64,000 bases of DNA from Bacillus carboniphilus (GCF_020524035.2 NZ_CP129013.1:682001-746000); one strand, 5' to 3'; positions 48,665-59,212 are shown, counted from the stretch's first letter. Numbers and translations: made by a program. The notes: generated from the sequence alone by a model not told the origin.

Positions 48665-49066
48665 TTATTTCATTTCATACAATTTTGTTAATAATTCTTC
48701 ATGAACTCCTTGCTTAACTAAAGACATGGATAAATGTCTATAATCAAATGTGTTTTCTGTGAAAATTTTCTTTAATTGATTTTCAAAATCATAAAGGCAT
48801 ATATCCGCTTGTTTTAACTCTTCAAATGATAAAAGAGAATCTTCAATTATTTTCTTGTCTTCTTCAGAAAACTTCTGATCTTTTGAATCCTTAGTCAAAT
48901 ATTTGTGTTCAAAAATTGTCAGGACAGACAATAATACATTCACTTGTTCCTCCGTGATATTATGAGTTAAGACAAAAGTATAGAAGGGGAAGGATTTATT
49001 TTTATTCATCATGTGTAGCAACCTGATTTGATATCTTAAAAGTTTTATTTCTTCTTGTATATTCAT
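48665..49066 (-). CDS. DUF1878 (YhaI-like) protein
   Basis: This is a 133-residue helical protein (MNIQEEIKLLRYQIRLLHMM ... YTFVLTHNITEEQVN ... LVKQGVHEELLTKLYEM) of the YhaI/DUF1878 family found in Bacillaceae. Function unknown. The start at 49066 follows AGGGTGG; an upstream TTG or ATG frame to 49096 is less likely. Confidence 0.7.
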   Translation of the reverse strand: MNIQEEIKLLRYQIRLLHMMNKNKSFPFYTFVLTHNITEEQVNVLLSVLTIFEHKYLTKDSKDQKFSEEDKKIIEDSLLSFEELKQADICLYDFENQLKKIFTENTFDYRHLSMSLVKQGVHEELLTKLYEMK

Positions 49067-49220
49067 TAAACCACCCTTTTTAGGTACATTCTTCATTAGA
49101 GTTTAAAATAGTACTCTACTTGTACTTATTTTATGAAGTATATTTGGATATATGACTTTTTGACCGACAAAGGAAATAGAATAATATGTGAAGAAGATTA
49201 ATTGGAGAGGTGATTTATGA

Positions 49221-50175
49221 ATGTGGAATACAAGAATTACCAAATTACTAAATATTAAATATCCGATTGTTCAAGAGGGCCTTGCCTATTTAGCCTATTC
49301 AGAATTAGCTTCAGCCGTTAGTAAAGCAGGTGGACTTGGGCAAATAACAGCCATGTCTTTAGGATCGCCTGACTTATTAAGAAAAGAAATTAATAGAGTA
49401 AGAGAGAAAACAAACAATCCATTTGGCGTTAACTTTGCAATTGGACAACATGGTCGACCTTATCAACATTTACTGGAGGCAGCGATTAATGAGGAAGTAC
49501 CAGTAATTAGTATGACTGGTGGAAACCCAGCTTCTATTTTAAAAGAATTAGAGAAAACAACCATAAAGAAACTCGTCTTAGTTTCATCAAAAAAGACAAG
49601 CACAGAAAGCAGAGCAACTAGGAGCGGACGCTGTAATGGTTGTTGGTCAAGAGGGAGGAGGACATTTAGGAAGAGATGATACTGGGACGTTTGTACTCAT
49701 TCCTCAAGTAGTCGATGCCGTTTCAATTCCGGTGATTGCTTCGGGAGGGATTGGAGATGGTAGGGGTCTCCTTGCAGCGTTTGCTCTTGGGGCTGAAGGA
49801 ATAGAGATGGGTACAAGATTTATTGCAACAAAAGAATGTATTCATGCGCATCAATTATATAAAGAGACACTAGTGAATGGGGATGAGAGAGATACCGTCG
49901 TGATTAAAAGATCTTTAGGAACACCGGCACGAGCCATTAAAAATCAATGGACGGAAAAAATTATTGACTTTGAAACTAAAAACTCTAGTTATGAAGAAAT
50001 AAAAGAGTACATTAGTGGAGAACGTAATAAAACCTACATATATGATGGTAAAATAGAGGAAGGCTTCGCATGGGCAGGACAAGTATTGGGTCTTATCCAC
50101 GATATTCCCACTGTTCATACACTTATTGAAACAATGATCAAAAAAGCGGAGTCGATAAAAGACGAATGGAAGTGA
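49221..50175 (+). pseudogene. Nitronate monooxygenase-family FMN protein, frameshifted
   Basis: This TIM-barrel flavoprotein of the 2-nitropropane dioxygenase/FabK-like group has N-terminal LNIKYPIVQEGLAYLAYSEL and FMN-binding GGGHLGRDDTGTFVLIPQVV, VIASGGIGDGRG and GTRFIATKE. The A6 run at 49589-49594 contains one base too many. Removing it joins VLVSSKRQAQKAEQLGADAV to VMVVGQEGG and gives about 317 residues. It could be a nitronate oxidase or an enoyl-ACP reductase-like enzyme. Confidence 0.8.
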
Positions 50176-50180
50176 AATAA

Positions 50181-50456
50181 ATGAAAAAAGATTATTCCTA
50201 TCCGATTGATTTTGAATGGACGACAGATGAGGTGATTGATGTGGTCACATTTTTCGAAGCGATTGAAAAGGCGTATGAAACAGGGATACAACGGGAAAAG
50301 TTAATGAATCTCTATAAAAAATTTAAAAAAATCGTTCCAAGTAAAGCAGAGGAAAAAAAGATTACGAACCAATTTGAAGAGGAAAGTGGTTTTTCTACTT
50401 ATCGTGTAGTAGAAAAGGCAAGAAAAATGAATGATGGAGAACTGATTTCCATGTGA
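50181..50456 (+). CDS. yktA: UPF0223 family protein YktA
   Basis: This is a 91-residue protein: YPIDFEWTTDEVIDVVTFFE, then VVEKARKMNDGE; it is a clear member of UPF0223 (YktA). Function unknown. It starts six bases after the nitronate monooxygenase gene and is probably co-transcribed with it. Position near speA agrees with B. subtilis. Confidence 0.85.
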   Translation: MKKDYSYPIDFEWTTDEVIDVVTFFEAIEKAYETGIQREKLMNLYKKFKKIVPSKAEEKKITNQFEEESGFSTYRVVEKARKMNDGELISM

Positions 50457-50552
50457 TTCAAGATTAAGAAACAACATCAAAACTCAAGGTAGAGAATTAA
50501 CCATAATTTTATTATGTTAACTTATTTGAACTACTTGAACATAAAAAATAAC

Positions 50553-50581
50553 TTGTCAGACTTGCTTTCTTGTTGTAAGAT
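50553..50581 (+). promoter_or_regulatory. Promoter of the T-box leader
   Basis: TTGTCA, a 17-base spacer and TAAGAT lie about 30 bases before the stem I region of the T-box. Confidence 0.5.
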
Positions 50582-50609
50582 TAACCATAAAATAATTACA
50601 TACATTCAT

Positions 50610-50846
50610 TCATTGATAAAGAGAGTAGTTAATGGAAAAGGAAGTTATAGCGAATTAGGGGTGGTGAGAGCCTAATGCTTCCTCATTAATGAAGCGCACT
50701 TTGGAGAAGTATCCTTGAAATGTGTAGAGGATGCCGGGTCATACTCGTTACGTATTTGAAGCTGGTTCACATGGAACAACTAGAGTGGTACCGCGGGAGC
50801 AAACTCTCGTCTCTTAATTAAATTTAAGAGGCGGGGGTTTTTTTAA
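50610..50846 (+). promoter_or_regulatory. T-box riboswitch controlling argS
   Basis: The leader contains the stem I landmarks AGAGAGTAGTTA and GGTGGTGAGAGCC, the 3' side GAAGCGCACTTTGGAG, and the T-box core AGAGTGGTACCGCGG (50782-50796) whose TGGT pairs with the tRNA acceptor end. A terminator follows (CTCTTAA...TTAAGAG with a T-run ending near 50845). CGC (Arg) at 50695-50697 is the likely specifier, one base further from GAA than usual. Uncharged tRNA-Arg would allow argS expression. Confidence 0.88.
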
Positions 50847-50863
50847 TTTAAAGGAGGATTATG

Positions 50864-52559
50864 ATGGAACAGTTTAAACTAGAATTGGCAAAAATCATTC
50901 ACAGTAAGATAGAGAATCACGTTACTCCTAATGAAGTTTTATCACTTATTGAAAGACCTAAAAATTCACAACATGGAGATTTAGCTTTTCCTTGTTTTTC
51001 TTTATCTAAAAAATTTAAAAAAGCACCTTCCGTCATCGCAGAGGAATTAAAGGAAAGTATTGCTTCCCCATTATTTAATGAACTCGAAGTGGTAGGTCCT
51101 TATTTAAATGTATTTTTGAACAAGAAATTAGTAGCTGAGCAAACGCTAAATGAAATCCGATACAAAAAATCGAGCTACGGTAATCAAAATTTCGGGGAAA
51201 ATCAAACGATTACGATCGATATGTCCTCTCCGAATATTGCGAAGCCTTTTTCAATGGGGCACTTACGTTCTACTGTTATAGGTAATTCTATTTCTTTAAT
51301 CCTAGAGAAATGTGGCTTTAAACCCTTTAAAATTAATTATATAGGGGATTGGGGAACACAATTCGGAAAGTTGATGTATGCATATCGAAAGTGGGGAACA
51401 GAAGAAGAGGTCAAAAAGAATCCGATTCAAGAACTATTCAATTTGTATGTGAAATTTCATGATGAAGCGGAAAAAAATGAGGGGTTAGCTTGTGAGGGGA
51501 GAAGCTGGTTTAAAAAACTAGAAGAGGGGGATTATGAGGCGGTTGAGTTATGGAAATGGTTTAGAGAAGAGTCATTAAAAGAATTTGAAAAAATATACAA
51601 ACTATTGAATGTTCATTTTGACTCTTGTGCTGGTGAATCCTTTTACAATGATAAAATGGAACGTATTGTTCGTTTACTGGATGAAAAGGGGTTATTAGAA
51701 GAATCTGACTCAGCTATGGTAGTAAAACTTGAAGAAGAAGACCTCCCCCCCATGTTTAATTAAAAAGTCAGATGGTGCGACTCTCTATGCGACTCGAGAC
51801 ATTGCAGCAGCTCTATATAGAAAAGAACAGTATCAATTTTATCAGTCAATATATGTAGTGGGACATGAACAGAGCTTACATTTTAAGCAAATAGAGGTAG
51901 TTTTAAATAAGATGGGATACCGTTGGTCAGAGGATCTCATTCATATTCCTTTCGGTTTAATTTTAAAAAACGGAAAAAAGATGTCGACTCGTAAAGGTAA
52001 AGTTGTTTTGTTTGAAGAAGTGTTAAATCAATCAATTAATATGACCTTAAAAAATATTGAAGAAAAAAATCCGCAACTGGAAAATAAAGAAGAGGTTGCA
52101 AAAATGGTTGGAGTAGGGGCCATTGTTTTTCATGATCTAAAAAATTTCCGCTTAAATGATGTAGAGTTTTCTTTAGAAGATATGGTTCGATTTGATGGAG
52201 AAACAGGACCATATGTACAATATACATACGCTCGAGGTTGTTCTATTTTACGAAAAGCCCATTGGCATCTAGAAACATTCACTATAGAGAGTATGAATGG
52301 TTGGAACGATGAATGGCCTATCATTACTTTATTAACCGAGTTTCCTAGTGTTGTTCACAAGGCTTATGAGATCTATGACCCTTCCCGAATTGCGAAGTAT
52401 ATCATTGATCTTTCACAAGCGTTCAACAAATATTATGGAAAAGTGAACATTTTACATTCGGAAAACAAACAGACGAAGTTACTAGTTGTATATGCAGTGA
52501 CAGTGGTCCTGAAAGAAGGGCTAAGATTATTAGGAATTCAAGCACCTGAAAAAATGTAG
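50864..52559 (+). pseudogene. argS: Arginyl-tRNA synthetase, frameshifted
   Basis: This is a class I synthetase of about 564 codons. It has an N-terminal additional domain, HIGH-type signature SSPNIAKPFSMGHLRST, INYIGDWGTQFGKL, and KMSTRKG for the KMSKS loop, then a DALR anticodon-binding domain to the C-terminus. A seven-C run at 51745-51751 carries one C too many; with six, the frame reads DLPPCLIKKSDGATLYATRD straight through. The leader is a T-box. In B. subtilis argS is elsewhere and not T-box controlled, so this may be a second, regulated enzyme. Confidence 0.88.
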
Positions 52560-52625
52560 AGGTGTAATATGAAAAGCAAAGGGTGCACAACAGTTGCACC
52601 CTTTGCTTGTAAGTTTTAATGTTGC

Positions 52626-54503
52626 TTATTCCATAATTTCGCAAATGTTATTTGTGAAGGAAACAGGATCTTCCAATGGTAACCCTTCAATTAAAAGCGC
52701 TTGATTATATAAAATGTTTGTATAAAGCTCGAATTTTTGCTTGTCGTTTTTAAAAGTATCTTTTAGCGCACCAAATACTTTATGATTCAAGTTTATTTCA
52801 AGAACCTTATCGGCTTTCATATTCGGATTATCAGGCATGGATTGCATAATTTTTTCCATTTCAATCGAGATTTGTCCTTCTGTTGATAAACAAACAGGGT
52901 GGCTCTTTAGTCGTTTTGAAGCTTTTACCTCTTTTACTTTAGTAGATAGAACGGATTTCATCTCACTGAACAATTCTTCATTTTGATCTTTTTCTTCTTC
53001 ATCCTCAACGATTTCATCCGCTTCAATTCCTAAATCACCGCTTGAAACAGATTTGAATTCTTTCTCTTTATATCTTCCTAAAACGTTGATGGCAAACTCG
53101 TCGACGTCATCAATGAAGTATAAAATTTCAAATCCTTTATCTTTTACAAGTTCTGTTTGGGGCAATTTATCAATTCGTTCATATGTTTCACCAGAGGCGA
53201 AATAAATGTACTTTTGTTCTTCTGGCATTCTTGAAACATATTCATCTAGTGTTACTAGTTCTTTTTCTTTAGAAGAATAAAACATGATTAAATCTTGGAG
53301 ATCATCTTTATTCGCTCCAAAATCACTGTAAATCCCATATTTCAACTGTCTTCCGAACGATTCAAAGAAATCAAGGTAGCTGTCTCTCTCATCTTTTTGC
53401 AAAGAAAGGAGTTGGCTTTTAATTTTCTTTTTAATGTTTTTAGCAATCAATTTTAACTGGCGATCATGTTGCAAAATTTCTCTTGAAATATTGAGAGATA
53501 GGTCTTCAGAATCCACCATTCCTTTTACGAAACTAAAGTAATCTGGAAGAAGATCAGGACATTTCTCCATAATTAACACGCCATTAGAGTAAAGTTCTAA
53601 TCCTTTTTCAAACTCTTTTGTGTAATAGTTATAAGGTGTTTCTTTCGGAATGTATAAAATAGATTGGTAACGAACCGCACCATCAACGCTAATGTGAACA
53701 TGTTTTAAAGGTTTATCAAAACCATAATGTTTTTCAGAATAGAAATTTTCATAATCTTCATCTGTTAATTCGCTTTTGTTTTTTCTCCAAATCGGGACCA
53801 TGCTATTGACGGTTTGTTCTTCTTGCACCTTCTCATACTCATCTTCGCTACCTTCTTTTAGTTTGCTTTCTGTAACTTCCATCTTAATTGGGTAACGAAT
53901 AAAATCAGAATATTTTTTAACAATAGATTTAATTCGGTATTCCTCTAAGTAGTCATCAAATTCTTCCTCTTCACTATTTTCTTTAATTTTCAAAGTGATT
54001 TCAGTACCAACATCCACTTTTTCACAGCCTTCTATGGTATAACCATCGATTCCATGAGAATGCCATTTGTACGCTTGCTCACTACCTAAAGCCTTTGTTA
54101 TGACCGTAACCTCGTCAGCAACCATAAAGGAGGAATAAAACCCAACGCCAAATTGACCGATAATGTCGTAGCCGTCTTTTATCTCATTTTCGTTTTTAAA
54201 TGAGAAGGTACCACTTTTTGCAATGACCCCAAGGTTATTTTGAAGCTCCTCTTCAGTCATTCCAATACCTGTATCTGTAATGGTTAACAGTCTGTTTTCT
54301 TTATCAATCGTAAGTTTTATGTAGTAATCATCTTTTTTAAATTCGATCGTGTCATCTGTTAACGCCTTGTAGTAGATCTTGTCAATCGCATCACTAGCGT
54401 TTGAGATTAATTCTCTAAGAAAAATTTCTCGATGTGAATAAATTGAATTAATCATCAATTCTAAAAGTCTTTTTGATTCAGCCTCAAATTGTTTAATTGC
54501 CAT
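52626..54503 (-). CDS. htpG: Molecular chaperone HtpG (Hsp90)
   Basis: This is a 625-residue Hsp90 with an N-terminal GHKL ATPase ([40 protein letters not shown]), a middle domain (LNISREILQ) and a C-terminal dimerisation domain. The length matches B. subtilis HtpG (626). AAGGGAG precedes ATG 54503. A perfect CIRCE operator lies about 40 bases upstream, so it should be repressed by HrcA and induced by heat, unlike B. subtilis htpG. Confidence 0.95.
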   Translation of the reverse strand: MAIKQFEAESKRLLELMINSIYSHREIFLRELISNASDAIDKIYYKALTDDTIEFKKDDYYIKLTIDKENRLLTITDTGIGMTEEELQNNLGVIAKSGTFSFKNENEIKDGYDIIGQFGVGFYSSFMVADEVTVITKALGSEQAYKWHSHGIDGYTIEGCEKVDVGTEITLKIKENSEEEEFDDYLEEYRIKSIVKKYSDFIRYPIKMEVTESKLKEGSEDEYEKVQEEQTVNSMVPIWRKNKSELTDEDYENFYSEKHYGFDKPLKHVHISVDGAVRYQSILYIPKETPYNYYTKEFEKGLELYSNGVLIMEKCPDLLPDYFSFVKGMVDSEDLSLNISREILQHDRQLKLIAKNIKKKIKSQLLSLQKDERDSYLDFFESFGRQLKYGIYSDFGANKDDLQDLIMFYSSKEKELVTLDEYVSRMPEEQKYIYFASGETYERIDKLPQTELVKDKGFEILYFIDDVDEFAINVLGRYKEKEFKSVSSGDLGIEADEIVEDEEEKDQNEELFSEMKSVLSTKVKEVKASKRLKSHPVCLSTEGQISIEMEKIMQSMPDNPNMKADKVLEINLNHKVFGALKDTFKNDKQKFELYTNILYNQALLIEGLPLEDPVSFTNNICEIME

Positions 54504-54541
54504 TGTCATTCTCCCTTCGTTTTTAGCAATGATCGACATTA

Positions 54542-54568
54542 TTAGCACTCACGCTTTTTGAGTGCTAA
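54542..54568. promoter_or_regulatory. CIRCE element (HrcA operator)
   Basis: TTAGCACTC-N9-GAGTGCTAA is an exact match to the CIRCE inverted repeat, placed in the untranslated leader region of htpG, 39 bases before the start codon. Confidence 0.93.
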
Positions 54569-54609
54569 TAATCTTCCACTTAATTAATTAACATGAAATC
54601 AAAAAAAAA

Positions 54610-55230
54610 TCAATAGATTAATGATAATTTGTAGATTGGTAATAAGGTGTGAAAGGTCTCCTTTGCAATGTTTATAAGAGCTTTGCCATCTTCCAAAATT
54701 GGATCTCCTGCTTGAATTTGTCTTCCAACTAAAAATTCTCCTTTTTTCACTTCATAAAATCGAGTTAATGTTTGTTTTAAGTTTTCTTCGGTCATAGTTA
54801 AGGCTTGGTTTTTTGTATGGTCTTTTGAAATTTTATAATCAGTTGGAATGGTTTCAAGAAGAAGAGAAAAATCATCAAGAAACGTTTTACCTATTTGTTG
54901 TTTATTCGGAGCTTCATAAATATATGCTAACCATATAAATAAGTGATCGTCCCAAAGCCCAATTTGGAAATGAGGATGCTGTTTATACCCTCGTTTGTTC
55001 TCGCAAATAGCTAACCACGTGTCTTTCGGTGGATTCTTTGTTCTTCTCGCATGTTTGGCAATATGTAAGTACATTTCATTTCCAAGAGCTGCTGAAAGAT
55101 CTTCGCATAATTCCTCTCCAATAAGTGAAAACTTTGGTTGGATTCGGTCCTTTATTAATTGCATTCGTTCATCCAGTCCATCTACGGTAAACGTATCAAA
55201 ATCTTCTTTTGTAAAACCTTCAAATTTCAT
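54610..55230 (-). CDS. yktB: DUF1054 family protein YktB
   Basis: This is a 206-residue protein with FTKEDFDTFTVDGLDERM at the N-terminus and KDTWLAICENKRGYKQHPHF in the middle, typical of YktB/UPF0637 (DUF1054). Function unknown. Neighbours (yktA, suhB) match the B. subtilis order, with argS and htpG inserted. Confidence 0.85.
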   Translation of the reverse strand: MKFEGFTKEDFDTFTVDGLDERMQLIKDRIQPKFSLIGEELCEDLSAALGNEMYLHIAKHARRTKNPPKDTWLAICENKRGYKQHPHFQIGLWDDHLFIWLAYIYEAPNKQQIGKTFLDDFSLLLETIPTDYKISKDHTKNQALTMTEENLKQTLTRFYEVKKGEFLVGRQIQAGDPILEDGKALINIAKETFHTLLPIYKLSLIY

Positions 55231-55424
55231 TTTATATGCCTTCTTTCTTCTTGTATGATTTATTAGTTTAGAGAAGGTACTCTTCTTTTTAGTATAGTCT
55301 ATAGTATGTCCAAAGTAGTAACGATTTTAGAAAGGATCCAACTCATCGGTATTTAAAAAAATGAAACAGAATTTTTTGTTTATTTTGAATTTATGATATA
55401 ATAAAAAGAAAGGGGCGTTAAAGG

Positions 55425-55613
55425 ATGGAAAAAGTTAAGAATGGAAACTATAAGCAGCCAAATGGTGATCAAATAGGAATCATAAGGCTTGAAATTGATT
55501 ATGAGCTTGCCACATTATTCGAAGCAATGCAAGAAAATGATACCGATAAAAAGCAAACGACCCTTGATAAACTGGAAGCGTTACGAGAAAAATGGCTTAT
55601 GGTGAAAGAATAA
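55425..55613 (+). CDS. YkzI-like small protein
   Basis: This is a 62-residue acidic helical protein (KQPNGDQIGIIRLEIDYELA ... LDKLEALREKWLMVKE) between yktB and suhB, the position of ykzI in B. subtilis. AAAGGGG lies upstream. Function unknown; the name rests mainly on position. Confidence 0.6.
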   Translation: MEKVKNGNYKQPNGDQIGIIRLEIDYELATLFEAMQENDTDKKQTTLDKLEALREKWLMVKE

Positions 55614-55650
55614 GTTTAATTAGTATATAATAAGTGTCTAATATGAAATG

Positions 55651-55690
55651 GCAGGCCAATCCTATTACTGAAAGGAAGGGCCTGCTTTGT
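55651..55690 (+). terminator. Probable terminator after the ykzI-like gene
   Basis: GCAGGCC pairs with GGCCTGC across a loop of about 21 bases, followed by TTTG. The loop is long, so confidence is moderate. Confidence 0.5.
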
Positions 55691-55791
55691 TGATTTTTGT
55701 TTTAACTGTTATTAAGACTTTGACCGAAATGTTTATATTATAGTAAGGATGTTATAATCTTTTTAGTATAAGGAAATGAGGGTTTACATAA

Positions 55792-56597
55792 ATGACGAAT
55801 TGGGAAGAAGTTTATCAAATCGCTCGTAATTGGGTAAAAGAAGCAGGTGATCGAATAAAAGAGTCTTTCTCTGAATCATTAACCATTGAAACAAAATCAA
55901 ATGTTAATGATCTAGTGACTAATATGGATAAAGAAACAGAAACGTTTTTTATTAGACGAATAGAGGAAAAGTTCCCAACTCATAAAATATTAGGAGAAGA
56001 AGTTTGTGGACATGAATTATGCTCATTAGACGGGATTGTTTGGATTATTGACCCAATTGATGGGACGATGAATTTTGTCCATCAACAACGAAATTTTGCC
56101 ATTTCTATTGGTATTTATGAAGATGGAGTGGGTAAGATCGGGATTATTTATGATGTTGTCCGAGATGAAATGTTTCATGTCCTTAAAGGGAACGGAGCTT
56201 TTTTAAATGATCGTAAATTACCAAATTTACAAGAAACTAAATTACATGAATCCATTTTATCGTTGAATGCTACATGGATTACAAAGAATAGGAGAATTGA
56301 TCCTACTGTATTACTCCTTTAGTCACCGATGTCCGTGGTACTCGTTCTTATGGATCTGCAGCTATCGAATTTGCGAGTATAGCCGCTGGGATCTTAGATG
56401 GTTACATTACAATGAGACTCGCACCTTGGGATATTGCTGCGGGATTGGTATTGATTGAAGAAGTGGGAGGGAAAGTGACCACATTAGATGGAAAGCCTCT
56501 TAACATGTTAGGAACGAATAGCGTATTTGGAGCAAATTCCTCGATACATGGTGAGATTGTGGAGAAATATATAAAGGGAAAGTATAAGAGTGAGTAA
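55792..56597 (+). pseudogene. suhB: Inositol monophosphatase family protein SuhB/YktC, frameshifted
   Basis: This Mg2+-dependent phosphatase has metal motifs GEEVC and WIIDPIDGTMNFVHQ, and LAPWDIAAGLVLIEEVGG for motif B. The frame breaks at 56311-56314; restoring one A gives TVLTPLVTDVRGTRSYGSAA and a full enzyme of about 268 residues (B. subtilis YktC 265). The same pattern of a missing base in a short run is seen elsewhere here. The order yktB-ykzI-yktC is conserved. Confidence 0.88.
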
Positions 56598-56621
56598 GAA
56601 CAATATATAATAAAAACTTGC

Positions 56622-56651
56622 TAGCATCCTTTAAGGGTGCTTTTATTTTTT
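56622..56651 (+). terminator. Terminator of suhB
   Basis: GCATCC and GGGTGC pair around TTTAA and are followed by TTTTATTTTTT. Confidence 0.75.
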
Positions 56652-56719
56652 GAGAATTTTGTCACCTATCTAAGGATTACTCGTCTAAAGGATTAGTTGG
56701 CTTAAGGAGGTGGAAAGAA

Positions 56720-56974
56720 TTGAATGATCACATTGATGAAAAATTCTTACGGGAAGTGATGACAGATCATGGAACGTCATTATTAAAATTAGTCTATTCA
56801 TATGTGAAAAATTGGACTTCAGCAGAAGATATTGTTCAAGAAACGTTTATTACTTTTTCGCAAAAATATCATCAGTTTAAGGGGAATTCTTCATTAAAAA
56901 CGTGGCTTTATCAGATTGCTATTAATAAAGCTAAAGATTATCTTCGTAGTCCTAAAAATAGACTACTATGGTAA
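56720..56974 (+). CDS. Truncated ECF sigma factor (YlaC-like), region 2 only
   Basis: This 84-residue product ends after sigma region 2: KLVYSYVKNWTSAEDIVQET, TFITFSQKYHQFKGNSSLKT, then WLYQIAINKAKDYLR. ECF factors are about 170-190 residues and need region 4 to bind the -35; it is missing, and a strong terminator begins right at the stop. Position before ylaF/typA indicates ylaC whose 3' half and ylaD (anti-sigma) were lost. A functional half-sigma like RsoA is a less likely alternative. TTG start with AAGGAGGTGG. Confidence 0.75.
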   Translation: MNDHIDEKFLREVMTDHGTSLLKLVYSYVKNWTSAEDIVQETFITFSQKYHQFKGNSSLKTWLYQIAINKAKDYLRSPKNRLLW

Positions 56975-57013
56975 GAAAAAAGTGTGAGGGGCAATTGAAT
57001 CACACTTTTTTCT
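56975..57013 (+). terminator. Terminator after the truncated sigma gene
   Basis: GAAAAAAGTGTGA and TCACACTTTTTTC form a perfect 13-bp stem immediately after the stop codon, usable in both directions towards convergent ylaF. Confidence 0.85.
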
Positions 57014-57065
57014 CCACCTGACTTTAGAATTAGCGTAAATATTAATAATAACGATTGAAGAAACC

Positions 57066-57251
57066 TCACAACCTCCCTTGTTCTCTAAGTTTTTTCTTGT
57101 ATGTAAATCCACTTCCAAATACAACGATTATTCCAATAATGGAGGCAATAACCCCTAAAACACTACCTTCACCAACGGCGATTCCAGTAGCAACCATAAA
57201 TGTTGCTCCTAAAAATGCTAAAAATAATAATAATCCATTGATTTTTTTCAT
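57066..57251 (-). CDS. ylaF: YlaF family membrane protein
   Basis: This is a 61-residue peptide with two membrane helices (GLLLFLAFLGATFMVATGIA; VLGVIASIIGIIVVFGSG) and a basic tail (KKKLREQ). It matches YlaF in size, topology and position before typA. Function unknown. It is transcribed opposite to typA. Confidence 0.75.
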   Translation of the reverse strand: MKKINGLLLFLAFLGATFMVATGIAVGEGSVLGVIASIIGIIVVFGSGFTYKKKLREQGRL

Positions 57252-57376
57252 ACTAATGACCCCTTTTGCGTCAAATAAAATGTTATTTATTTGTATAGAC
57301 GAATGAAAAAGATTTTTATTTCTTCTATCTATGATATAATACTGTACGGTTAATGAATAGTATTGGAGATGAAAAA

Positions 57377-59212
57377 GTGAAGTTAAGAGAAGATATTAAA
57401 AATATTGCGATTATAGCTCACGTTGACCATGGAAAAACGACGTTAGTGGATCAATTGCTTCATCAATCAGGAACGTTTAGAGATAACGAACAAGTAGCTG
57501 AACGAGCAATGGATTCAAATGATTTAGAGCGTGAACGTGGGATTACGATATTAGCGAAAAATACCGCTGTGCAATACAAAGACACGCGCATCAATATATT
57601 AGACACACCAGGACACGCTGATTTCGGCGGTGAAGTGGAACGTATTATGAAAATGGTCGATGGTGTTTTATTAGTTGTCGATGCTTATGAAGGCTGTATG
57701 CCACAAACGCGTTTTGTATTGAAAAAAGCGTTAGAGCAACAATTAACACCGATTGTTGTAGTGAATAAGATTGATAAACCATCTGCACGTCCAGAAGAAG
57801 TCATTGATGAAGTGTTAGAGCTTTTCATTGAACTTGATGCAAATGAAGATCAGCTTGAGTTCCCAGTTGTCTATGCATCCGCAATTAATGGGACAGCAAG
57901 TATTGATGCTGACAAGCAAGATGAGAATATGGAAGCTTTATTTAAATCGATCGTTGAAAACATGCCATCTCCAGTTGATAATCGTGAAGAGCCACTTCAA
58001 TTCCAAGTAGCTTTACTTGATTATAACGACTACGTAGGTAGAATTGGGATTGGCCGTGTATTTAGAGGAACAATGAAAGTAGGACAGCAAGTTTCCTTAA
58101 TGAAGTTGGATGGAACAGCAAAAAATTTCCGTGTAACCAAAATGTTTGGTTTTCAAGGACTGAAAAAAGTAGAAATTAATGAAGCACATGCGGGAGACTT
58201 AATTGCTGTATCTGGTATGGAAGATATTAATGTAGGAGAAACGGTCTGTCCTGTAGAGCATCAAGAAGCACTTCCAGTACTTCGCATTGATGAGCCAACA
58301 TTACAAATGACGTTCGTTGTTAATAACAGTCCATTTGCCGGAAGAGAAGGAAAATTCGTAACTGCTCGCAAAATTGAAGAGCGTCTTCAGCAGCAATTGC
58401 AAACAGATGTTAGTTTGCGTGTAGACCCTACTGATTCACCAGACGCTTGGATTGTATCAGGTCGCGGTGAATTACATTTATCAATCCTTATTGAAAATAT
58501 GCGTCGTGAAGGATTTGAATTGCAAGTATCAAAACCTGAAGTCATCATTCGTGAAGTGGACGGAGTTAAATGTGAACCATTTGAGCGAGTGCAAATAGAT
58601 GTTCCAGAAGAAAATGTAGGATCTGTCATCGAGTCTTTAGGATCACGAAAAGGTGAAATGTTAGATATGATTAATAATGGGAACGGTCAAGTGCGCTTAA
58701 TTTTTAGTGTACCATCTCGAGGACTTATTGGTTATTCCACTGAGTTTATGTCTATTACAAGAGGATATGGAATCATTAATCATACATTTGACAGTTATCA
58801 ACCTCTTCAGCAAGGTCAAATTGGAGGAAGAAGACAAGGGGTTCTTGTTTCAATGGAAAATGGAAAATCATCTGCCTATGGTATTCAAGCAGTTGAAGAT
58901 CGCGGAACGATTTTTGTTGAACCAGGTACAGAAGTGTATGCAGGGATGATTGTTGGAGAGCATACTCGGGAAAATGATCTTGTCGTTAATATTGTTAAAA
59001 CAAAACAACAAACAAATATTCGTTCAGCTACTAAGGATCAAACAGTGGGCATTAAACGTCCAAGAATTATGTCTTTAGAAGAAGCACTAGAATATTTGAA
59101 TGATGATGAATATTGCGAAGTAACACCAGAGTCGATTCGTTTAAGAAAGAAAATTTTAGATAAAAACGAGCGTGAAAAACAAGCGAAGAAGAAAAAACTA
59201 GCTGGAATGTAA
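57377..59212 (+). CDS. typA: Ribosome-associated GTPase TypA/BipA
   Basis: This is a 611-residue translational GTPase with G1 AHVDHGKTT, the switch region GITI, G3 DTPGHADFGGEVER and G4 NKID, then EF-G-like domains and the BipA C-terminal domain. It helps ribosome assembly and translation under stress or cold. GTG 57377 has GGAG at correct spacing and agrees with the B. subtilis start; the ATG at 57353 has no site. Confidence 0.95.
   Translation: MKLREDIKNIAIIAHVDHGKTTLVDQLLHQSGTFRDNEQVAERAMDSNDLERERGITILAKNTAVQYKDTRINILDTPGHADFGGEVERIMKMVDGVLLVVDAYEGCMPQTRFVLKKALEQQLTPIVVVNKIDKPSARPEEVIDEVLELFIELDANEDQLEFPVVYASAINGTASIDADKQDENMEALFKSIVENMPSPVDNREEPLQFQVALLDYNDYVGRIGIGRVFRGTMKVGQQVSLMKLDGTAKNFRVTKMFGFQGLKKVEINEAHAGDLIAVSGMEDINVGETVCPVEHQEALPVLRIDEPTLQMTFVVNNSPFAGREGKFVTARKIEERLQQQLQTDVSLRVDPTDSPDAWIVSGRGELHLSILIENMRREGFELQVSKPEVIIREVDGVKCEPFERVQIDVPEENVGSVIESLGSRKGEMLDMINNGNGQVRLIFSVPSRGLIGYSTEFMSITRGYGIINHTFDSYQPLQQGQIGGRRQGVLVSMENGKSSAYGIQAVEDRGTIFVEPGTEVYAGMIVGEHTRENDLVVNIVKTKQQTNIRSATKDQTVGIKRPRIMSLEEALEYLNDDEYCEVTPESIRLRKKILDKNEREKQAKKKKLAGM

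Noticed and set aside
57055-57306. Plus-strand ORF covering ylaF
   Set aside because: It is antisense to the ylaF frame, which has the right helices, position and start.
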